From: an uncultured Holophagaceae bacterium
Lineage (GTDB): Bacteria > Acidobacteriota > Holophagae > Holophagales > Holophagaceae
DNA length: 5,517 nt
Direction of reading: 5' to 3'
NCBI GenBank assembly: GCA_903919165.1
Contig: CAIXHJ010000175.1
Coordinates: 1 to 5,517, forward strand
Below the pieces are notes generated by a model, which saw only the letters and a list, made by a program, of their open reading frames with translations, did no database searches and was not told the DNA's origin. Each line of letters starts with the position of its first letter. The stretch's first letter is position 1. Made by a program: the position numbers and the translations under genes. Below are positions 1 through 3,868 of this stretch, in pieces.

Positions 1-672
1 CGTGGCCACGGTCGGTGCAACCTGCCGGAGCTGGTCGAGGATGCCGCGCATGGCGGGGCTTTCGGCGCGAAGGGGCTCCTGCAGCACGACCCGGCGCTGG
101 ACCTCGCGGAAGTAGCTCACCTCCTCCGCGAGGTTCCGTTCCCGGTCGGCGAGGCGTGCCAGATGTTCGGCCTGCTTCAAGCCGAGGGCCAGCAGCGAGG
201 CGAAGACGCCCACGTGGTGCAGCACGCTTGCCGGGTATTGGCGGCACACCATGGCATCGAGCGTCATGAGGCCGAAGGTCTCGCCCTTGCTGCGCAGGGG
301 TGCCACCAGGCAACTGTGGCCGTGGGGCATGTCCAGGAGGCCATGGAATGTATCCTCGCCCGGGTCGTCCTCCTCGAAGGTGGCGGGGCGGGAGCGGGCC
401 TTCAGGGCATTCTGCAGGCGCAGGTTTCCCCGCACCGGAATGAGGGCCGCGGACAGCTGGGGCGTGGCCAAGGGGCCCACCGCGTGGGCCACGCGGAGTC
501 CATCGCCCTCGCGCAGCAGCACCGTGGCGAGATCGTAGGGCACCAGCTGCCCCAGGCGCTCGAAGGCGTGGGCCACCATGCGTTCGGGCTCCTCTCCCAG
601 GGTGAGCAGGGCACCGGCCTCCTCCACGAGGCGGGCTCCTGTCAGCGCGGCCTCGAGATCTGGAGTGGGCAC
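1..672 (-). CDS. NorR-like sigma-54-dependent transcriptional activator, GAF domain plus start of AAA+ domain (C-terminus outside window)
   Basis: Probable enhancer-binding activator of sigma-54 promoters. The frame is open from the start codon to base 1 and gives 224 residues. Residues about 15-165 form a GAF sensor domain with the typical core VAPLRSKGETFGLMTLD (123-139). A charged helical linker follows (about 165-195). Residues 205-224 (SPAMRG...QVAPTVAT) match the beginning of the sigma-54 AAA+ domain just ahead of Walker A, so the ATPase and Fis-type DNA-binding domains should lie left of the window. Compared from memory with E. coli NorR, the domain aligns well: R85, D107, C121 and D139 fall on NorR R75, D96, C113 and D131, while K91 replaces R81 and H110 replaces the iron ligand D99. 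I chose GTG at 672 because AGGAGG sits 5 nt upstream. An in-frame ATG at 699 has no ribosome site. The gene starts 40 bp after plsC on the same strand. NO sensing is an inference; another GAF ligand is possible. Confidence 0.85.
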   Translation of the reverse strand, partial: MPTPDLEAALTGARLVEEAGALLTLGEEPERMVAHAFERLGQLVPYDLATVLLREGDGLRVAHAVGPLATPQLSAALIPVRGNLRLQNALKARSRPATFEEDDPGEDTFHGLLDMPHGHSCLVAPLRSKGETFGLMTLDAMVCRQYPASVLHHVGVFASLLALGLKQAEHLARLADRERNLAEEVSYFREVQRRVVLQEPLRAESPAMRGILDQLRQVAPTVAT

Positions 673-677
673 GGGCA

Positions 678-683
678 CCTCCT
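678..683 (-). promoter_or_regulatory. Shine-Dalgarno site AGGAGG of the NorR-like regulator
   Basis: On the minus strand AGGAGG is followed by TGCCC and then GTG (672-670). This spacing is close to ideal and decides for the GTG start over the in-frame ATG at 699. If the ATG were used, this motif would lie inside the coding sequence. Confidence 0.7.
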
Positions 684-690
684 GCCTGAT

Positions 691-706
691 TCTCGACATT
701 TCGAGA
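691..706. promoter_or_regulatory. Short perfect inverted repeat between plsC and the regulator
   Basis: TCTCGA-CATT-TCGAGA is a 6-bp perfect inverted repeat with a 4-nt centre. It lies between the plsC stop (713) and the regulator's GTG start (672). On the minus strand a TTGACC hexamer, possibly a -35 element, lies just before it. It could be an operator for the regulator gene or a small mRNA hairpin between two cotranscribed genes. There is no T run after it, so it is not a typical terminator. Confidence 0.35.
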
Positions 707-712
707 GACAGG

Positions 713-1525
713 TCAAGCGGAAGCCTGGGTGTGGTCAGGTCCACTGAGCTTTCCACGCTGTTCTGAAAGGAGTGCTTCCCGCTCGCTGATTGTCGCCTCG
801 GCCACCAGGTTCTCGATGCGAGTCCGGACTTCCTTCATGAGAGCGTCGCGATCCCGGTGATCAGAGGGATGCACGGGATCTCCCATGAGAACGGTGAAGC
901 GTCCGGGACGGATCCTCAGGCTTCTGGGTGGCAGGACATGGAAGCCACCCACGGTGGCCATGGGGACGATGGGCACGTCTGCCTCCAGGGCCAAGGCGAA
1001 TCCACCCTTCTTAAAAGGGAGCATCTGGCCGGTCCGGCTGCGGGTGCCTTCGGGGAAGATCACCACGTTCTTGCCGCCCCGGATCTGCTGGGCAGCATCG
1101 TGGATGCTGCGGATGGCACGGTCCCGGTCGCCACGGTCAATGAAGATCACGCCGGCAACCCACGCGGCCCAGCCGATGAAGGGCACGTACTGGAGTTCCT
1201 TCTTGGCGAGGTAGACGGCGGGCACGGGCAGGGCGGCGACCAGGATGGGAGGATCCAGCTGACTTTCGTGGTTCGACATGAAGATGACTGACTGGCGGCC
1301 CTCGCGGATGGATTCTGGGAGCCGTTCCCAGCCCTGCAGGGTGAAGGGGACGTGGCAGAACCAGGCCATGCCCCGGGCGAACAGCGGGCCGATGGTGAAG
1401 AACGCTCGGCGTCGGCCCAAAACAGGCACCGCCAGCAGGATACCGATCACGACGAAGGGCACGGACGCGAGTGTCCAGATGGCCATCACAACCCCGCCGT
1501 ATCCAGTGTCTCGCCAGTTGGCCAC
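713..1525 (-). CDS. plsC: 1-acyl-sn-glycerol-3-phosphate acyltransferase (PlsC/LPLAT family)
   Basis: Transfers an acyl chain to the sn-2 position of lysophosphatidic acid to give phosphatidic acid, the precursor of membrane phospholipids; it acts at the inner membrane. The 270-residue product, a usual length for the family, shows the acyltransferase motifs in order: NHESQLD (85-91, catalytic H86 and D91), the arginine block around IDRGDRDRA (129-137), FPEGTRSR (157-164, glycerophosphate binding) and VPIVPM (184-189). A hydrophobic segment at about residues 14-36 is a likely membrane anchor. The start is GTG at 1525, preceded by GGGGAGG at a short, suitable distance; M14 is a less likely later start. 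The C-terminal 30 residues or so are polar and probably dispensable. It is transcribed towards the NorR-like regulator, 40 bp away, and diverges from the small gene at 1580. The exact acyl acceptor cannot be settled from sequence, as LPLAT relatives acylate other lysolipids. Confidence 0.92.
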   Translation of the reverse strand: MANWRDTGYGGVVMAIWTLASVPFVVIGILLAVPVLGRRRAFFTIGPLFARGMAWFCHVPFTLQGWERLPESIREGRQSVIFMSNHESQLDPPILVAALPVPAVYLAKKELQYVPFIGWAAWVAGVIFIDRGDRDRAIRSIHDAAQQIRGGKNVVIFPEGTRSRTGQMLPFKKGGFALALEADVPIVPMATVGGFHVLPPRSLRIRPGRFTVLMGDPVHPSDHRDRDALMKEVRTRIENLVAEATISEREALLSEQRGKLSGPDHTQASA

Positions 1526-1553
1526 GCCGCCTCCCCGTGCTATCCAAGAGCTC

Positions 1554-1559
1554 TAAACT
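1554..1559 (+). promoter_or_regulatory. Possible -10 element (TAAACT) of the small gene at 1580
   Basis: TAAACT lies 20 nt before the GTG start at 1580, which would give a leader of roughly 14 nt just long enough to carry the GGAGG site at 1569-1573. No good -35 hexamer is visible at 16-19 bp. It is supported mainly by its likeness to the TACACT hexamers placed equally upstream of ispG and of the STAS gene. Confidence 0.3.
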
Positions 1560-1579
1560 AGCAGTTGTGGAGGTCTCCC

Positions 1580-1798
1580 GTGGGCATCACCGAGCAGATC
1601 CTGGCCGATCACGAGGCGCGCAAGGACAAGGACGGCATCTCCTGGTTCACCGCTGATGATCTGAAGCGGCTGGGTATCCACGATCACCTGTTCACCATCA
1701 TGCAGACCGTCCAGCACACGCTGCGTCTGCGGAAGGCCCATCAGGTCGTGGAAAGCGAGGGCTGCACCGATCGCTGGAGCCTGCAGGACGTGCACTGA
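1580..1798 (+). CDS. Small conserved-looking protein of unknown function, 72 residues
   Basis: I do not recognise this protein. The start is GTG at 1580 with a strong GGAGG (1569-1573) six bases upstream; a TTG further upstream at 1565 would place the ribosome site inside the gene. The product is soluble, polar and cysteine-poor (one Cys, C62), with no signal peptide or membrane segment. Predicted layout by eye: helix (3-16), a turn with DKDGISWFT (16-24), helix (25-33), a longer helix with IMQTVQHTLRLRKAHQ (40-55), then a strand-turn-strand VVESEGCTDRWSLQD (56-70). Helices followed by a basic helix and a hairpin recall a small winged-helix fold, but this is only a shape impression. It is divergent from plsC across 54 bp and ends 3 bp from the convergent yidD stop. 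The strong ribosome site and codon use like its neighbours argue that it is real. Confidence 0.75.
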   Translation: MGITEQILADHEARKDKDGISWFTADDLKRLGIHDHLFTIMQTVQHTLRLRKAHQVVESEGCTDRWSLQDVH

Positions 1799-1801
1799 CC
1801 G

Positions 1802-2116
1802 CTACGGTACTGGGTCGATCCCGCCATCGGTCAGGGGCGAACACCGGATCAGGCGCCAGGTGATGAGCAGGCCGCCGCGGAGGGTGCCGTACTTCTGGAT
1901 GCATGCCAGCCCGTACTGGCTGCAGGTAGGAGTGAACTTGCACTGTGTGGGCAGGTGACTCGACAGGGTCGCCTGATAGACCCGGATGGTCCCGCGGCAG
2001 ATCCATGCGGTGGGCTGAAAGCGCACCGGCAGGAAGGCCTCGAGCACCAGGAAGAGCCCGATGGCCGAGAAGGGGTGGGCCAGCAGCCAGTCCACGGACC
2101 TAGGCCTTCGCCGCAT
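1802..2116 (-). CDS. yidD: Membrane protein insertion efficiency factor YidD
   Basis: YidD is a small membrane-associated protein that helps YidC insert inner-membrane proteins. The 104-residue product carries the family signature: CKFTPTCSQYG (59-69), a helix with KYGTLRGG (75-82), RLIRCSP (88-94) and the C-terminal GGIDPVP (98-104). Cysteines 59, 65 and 92 are the conserved ones. It is longer than the usual 70-85 residues because of an extra N-terminal part containing a hydrophobic stretch (about 16-30) before the family core at Y47. ATG at 2116 overlaps the ispG end by 17 bp and has GAGG close by; GTG at 2095 (V8) is an alternative that would remove most of the overlap. In many bacteria yidD sits between rnpA and yidC, whereas here it follows ispG and is probably translated from the ispG mRNA. 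It converges on the small gene ending at 1798. Confidence 0.93.
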   Translation of the reverse strand: MRRRPRSVDWLLAHPFSAIGLFLVLEAFLPVRFQPTAWICRGTIRVYQATLSSHLPTQCKFTPTCSQYGLACIQKYGTLRGGLLITWRLIRCSPLTDGGIDPVP

Positions 2117-3206
2117 CTGCCTCGGCCTTCACCTTCCGGGCCTCCTCGAGGAAGGCGGGAACGAGGTCCTCCTCCTTCACCTTCCGGATGAGTTCGCCTT
2201 TCCGGTAGATGAGGCCCTCGCCCGCGCCGCCGGCCACGCCAAGGTCCGCATCCTTGGCCTCGCCGGGACCGTTGACCACGCAGCCCATGACGGCGTAGGT
2301 GATGTTCTCGTGATTGATCAGTTTCAGGCCTTCCTCGATCTCATTCGCCACGCGGTTGAGGTCGATCTGCACTCGACCGCAGCTGGGGCAGCTCACCATG
2401 CGGAAACCGCCGGTGCGAAGGGCCAAGGAGCGCAGCAGCTCGTGACCCACGCGACACTCATCTTCCCCATCGCCGGTGAGGGACACGCGGATGGTGTCGC
2501 CCAGACCTTCCGCCAGCAGGATGCCCATACCGATGCTGGATCGAATGGTGCCACCAAACGGCGTGCCCGCCTCGGTGATACCGAGGTGGAGGGGATAGTC
2601 CACCTGTCTGGCCAGCAGGCGGTAGGCCTGGACCGTGCGGATCACGTCGCTGGCCTTGAGGCTGATCTTGATGTCATGGAAACCCTCGCGCTCCAGCACC
2701 TCGATGTGGCGCAGCGCGCTTTCCACCATGGCCTCGGGCGTGGCGGTCCCGAATCTCTCCAGCAGATCCTTCTCGAGACTGCCGCCGTTCACGCCAATGC
2801 GGATGGGGATCCCCTTGGATCCAGCCTTGTCCACCACGGCCTTCACGCGATCCTGGCCGCCGATGTTGCCCGGGTTGATGCGCAGGCAGGCGGCGCCGCC
2901 GTCCGCAGCCACCAGAGCCAGGCGGTAGTCGAAGTGGATGTCGGCGATCACGGGGATGGGGCTGCGGTCGCAGATCTCATGGAAGACCTCGCCCGCCTTC
3001 TTGGTGGGCACGCTCACGCGAACGATCTCGCACCCGGCGGCGGCGTAGCTGTAGATCTGGTTGATGGTGGCCTCCACATCCCGGGAATCGGTCTTGGTCA
3101 TGCTCTGGACCGAGATGGGCGCACCTCCCCCCACGGGAACCCTGCCCACCATGATCTGGCGGGTGCGGCGGCGGGGGGTGAGGGGCTGGATTTCCTGGTC
3201 GGACAT
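2100..3206 (-). CDS. ispG: 4-hydroxy-3-methylbut-2-en-1-yl diphosphate synthase (IspG/GcpE)
   Basis: Penultimate enzyme of the MEP isoprenoid pathway: a cytoplasmic [4Fe-4S] protein that reductively opens methylerythritol cyclodiphosphate to HMBPP. The 368-residue product matches the length of the bacterial short (E. coli-type) form, without the extra inserted domain of plant enzymes. An N-terminal TIM barrel (about 15-260) shows VPVGGGAPISVQSMTKTDSRD near 23-43, the IADIHFDYRLA block (87-97), LRINPGNIGG (108-117) and the GITEAGTPFGG loop (209-219). The C-terminal cluster domain has C273 and C276 in SCPSCGR, C309 in MGCVVNGPGEA and E316, the expected cluster ligands. The last 25 residues are charged and Ala/Lys-rich. 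ATG at 3206 is preceded by TGAGG four bases upstream. It appears to be the first gene of an ispG-yidD unit and diverges from the STAS gene. Confidence 0.97.
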   Translation of the reverse strand: MSDQEIQPLTPRRRTRQIMVGRVPVGGGAPISVQSMTKTDSRDVEATINQIYSYAAAGCEIVRVSVPTKKAGEVFHEICDRSPIPVIADIHFDYRLALVAADGGAACLRINPGNIGGQDRVKAVVDKAGSKGIPIRIGVNGGSLEKDLLERFGTATPEAMVESALRHIEVLEREGFHDIKISLKASDVIRTVQAYRLLARQVDYPLHLGITEAGTPFGGTIRSSIGMGILLAEGLGDTIRVSLTGDGEDECRVGHELLRSLALRTGGFRMVSCPSCGRVQIDLNRVANEIEEGLKLINHENITYAVMGCVVNGPGEAKDADLGVAGGAGEGLIYRKGELIRKVKEEDLVPAFLEEARKVKAEADAAKA

Positions 3207-3227
3207 GGGGCCTCAATGAATGGATGC

Positions 3228-3258
3228 AGTGTACCCATGTCCACGCGGGCGGCTGTCA
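3228..3258 (-). promoter_or_regulatory. Possible ispG promoter
   Basis: On the minus strand TACACT (3233-3228) lies 21 nt before the ispG start, giving a short leader of about 14 nt. A TGACAG hexamer (3258-3253) upstream could serve as -35, but the spacer would be 19 bp, longer than usual. The assignment rests on position and on the same TACACT hexamer before the STAS gene. Confidence 0.35.
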
Positions 3259-3450
3259 TGACCGGAATTCGAGAACCAGACATGGGGCTGGGCGAGGGCC
3301 CTTGGGGGAGAGGCCCACGGCGTTATTTTCCCATCAAGAAGGGGTTTCATTCCCTCCTCGAAGCTGGCATCCCTGGTCCGGTATCCTGGCCTCCCGTGGG
3401 AGGGCGCAGGGCCCATGCCGATGGGACCGGGTATCCAAGCTGCCTTGGAA

Positions 3451-3484
3451 CCTGTCCTCTCCTGTTGCTCCGGGATAGGACAGG
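3451..3484. promoter_or_regulatory. 12-bp inverted repeat (one mismatch) adjoining the STAS promoter, candidate operator
   Basis: CCTGTCCTCTCC (3451-3462) and GGATAGGACAGG (3473-3484) are complementary at 11 of 12 positions around a 10-nt centre. The repeat ends 5 bp before the proposed -10 TACACT (3490-3495) and its centre covers the only candidate -35 (TTGCTC, 3465-3470). This placement suits an operator for a dimeric regulator. There is no T run on either side, which argues against an intrinsic terminator. Confidence 0.5.
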
Positions 3485-3513
3485 CTTGCTACACTGGCCG
3501 CTCACCCCGAGGA
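3465..3513 (+). promoter_or_regulatory. Possible promoter and ribosome binding site of the STAS-POTRA unit
   Basis: TACACT at 3490-3495 could be a -10 element, placing the transcript start near 3502, with GAGGA (3509-3513) four bases before the ATG at 3518. The best -35 candidate, TTGCTC (3465-3470), is 19 bp away, which is long. The ribosome site is secure; the promoter is tentative. Confidence 0.4.
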
Positions 3514-3517
3514 CCCT

Positions 3518-3853
3518 ATGATCCTGAACACGCGCAAGCAGAACGATGTACTGATCCTCTACCCTGAAGGCAAGATCACCCTGGGAGATGGCGACCAGGA
3601 ATTGGGCGAGGCGGTGCGGACCTCTCTGTCCAATGGAGAGCGGAAGATCATCATCAATTTCAGCAAGGTGGGCTACCTGGATTCTTCCGGTGTGGGCGAG
3701 CTGGTCGGATGCTACACCTCCATCAAGGGGAAGGGTGGGGAACTGCGCATCTGCGGGATGAGTTCCAAAATCTTCAGCCTCATCAAGATGACCAGCCTTC
3801 ACTCGGTCTTCGAAGTGAAGGATACCGAGGCAGAGGCCCTCGCGGGCTTCTAG
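3518..3853 (+). CDS. Single-domain STAS protein, anti-sigma factor antagonist type
   Basis: STAS proteins of this type act as phospho-switches: unphosphorylated they bind a serine kinase/anti-sigma factor or another partner, and phosphorylation of a conserved Ser releases it. The 111-residue product is a complete single STAS domain comparable in length to SpoIIAA. Visible features are an N-terminal strand pair (VLILYPEGKI, 11-20), IIINFSKVGYLDSSGVGELV (44-63) with the switch loop D55-S56-S57-G58, where S56 corresponds to phosphorylated S58 of B. subtilis SpoIIAA, and the C-terminal strand/helix GGELRICGMSSKIFSLIKMT (73-92). ATG at 3518 has GAGGA four bases upstream. No kinase or phosphatase partner is in the window. 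It is followed after 15 bp by the POTRA protein gene, so the two are probably cotranscribed. A non-sigma role, for example the MlaB-like one in lipid transport, cannot be excluded. Confidence 0.92.
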   Translation: MILNTRKQNDVLILYPEGKITLGDGDQELGEAVRTSLSNGERKIIINFSKVGYLDSSGVGELVGCYTSIKGKGGELRICGMSSKIFSLIKMTSLHSVFEVKDTEAEALAGF

Positions 3854-3868
3854 CGGCCTATCAAAGCC

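Larger units (their letters stand above)
3207..3517. other. Intergenic region between divergent ispG and STAS genes, rich in inverted repeats
   Basis: This 311-bp stretch has no convincing gene. It contains a series of short perfect inverted repeats: CCTCCC/GGGAGG (3390-3403, 2-nt centre), CCCAT/ATGGG (3412-3425), TCCAAG/CTTGGA (3434-3449, CTGC loop), and a larger one at 3451-3484 listed separately. A longer alternative stem can pair 3372-3379 with 3424-3431. Further left, GGGCC (3296-3300) can pair with GGCCC (3312-3316). Two near-identical direct repeats, CCGGTATCC (3378-3386) and CCGGGTATCC (3427-3436), also lie here. The density may mean a structured RNA or a cluster of regulator sites, or partly just reflect high GC. 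A 45-codon open frame on the minus strand (3350-3213) is described under rejected items. Confidence 0.5.

Noticed and set aside
691..706. The TCTCGA/TCGAGA dyad as a terminator for plsC or as a NorR binding site
   Set aside because: There is no U tract after the stem, and it does not show the GT-N7-AC spacing known for NorR sites. It was kept only as a generic dyad.
163..747. A 194-codon plus-strand frame opposite the NorR-like regulator
   Set aside because: The opposite strand encodes a well-supported GAF/sigma-54 activator. The plus frame gives a His/Gly-rich product with no motif and runs into the end of plsC.
3296..3328. GGGCC/GGCCC hairpin followed by TTATTTT, a possible intrinsic terminator on the plus strand
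   Set aside because: The stem is only 5 bp with an 11-nt loop, the T-rich part begins several bases after it, and no plus-strand gene ends here.
3213..3350. A 45-codon minus-strand frame ending on the ispG ribosome site, a possible leader peptide
   Set aside because: GGAGG lies only two bases before its ATG, which is too close. The proposed ispG -10 lies inside the frame so it would not be on that mRNA, and the peptide has no run of one amino acid or other attenuation sign.
2061..3521. A 486-codon open frame on the plus strand opposite ispG and yidD
   Set aside because: It lies antisense to the clearly identified ispG and shows no recognisable domain. Such long antisense frames are common opposite GC-rich genes with strong third-position bias.
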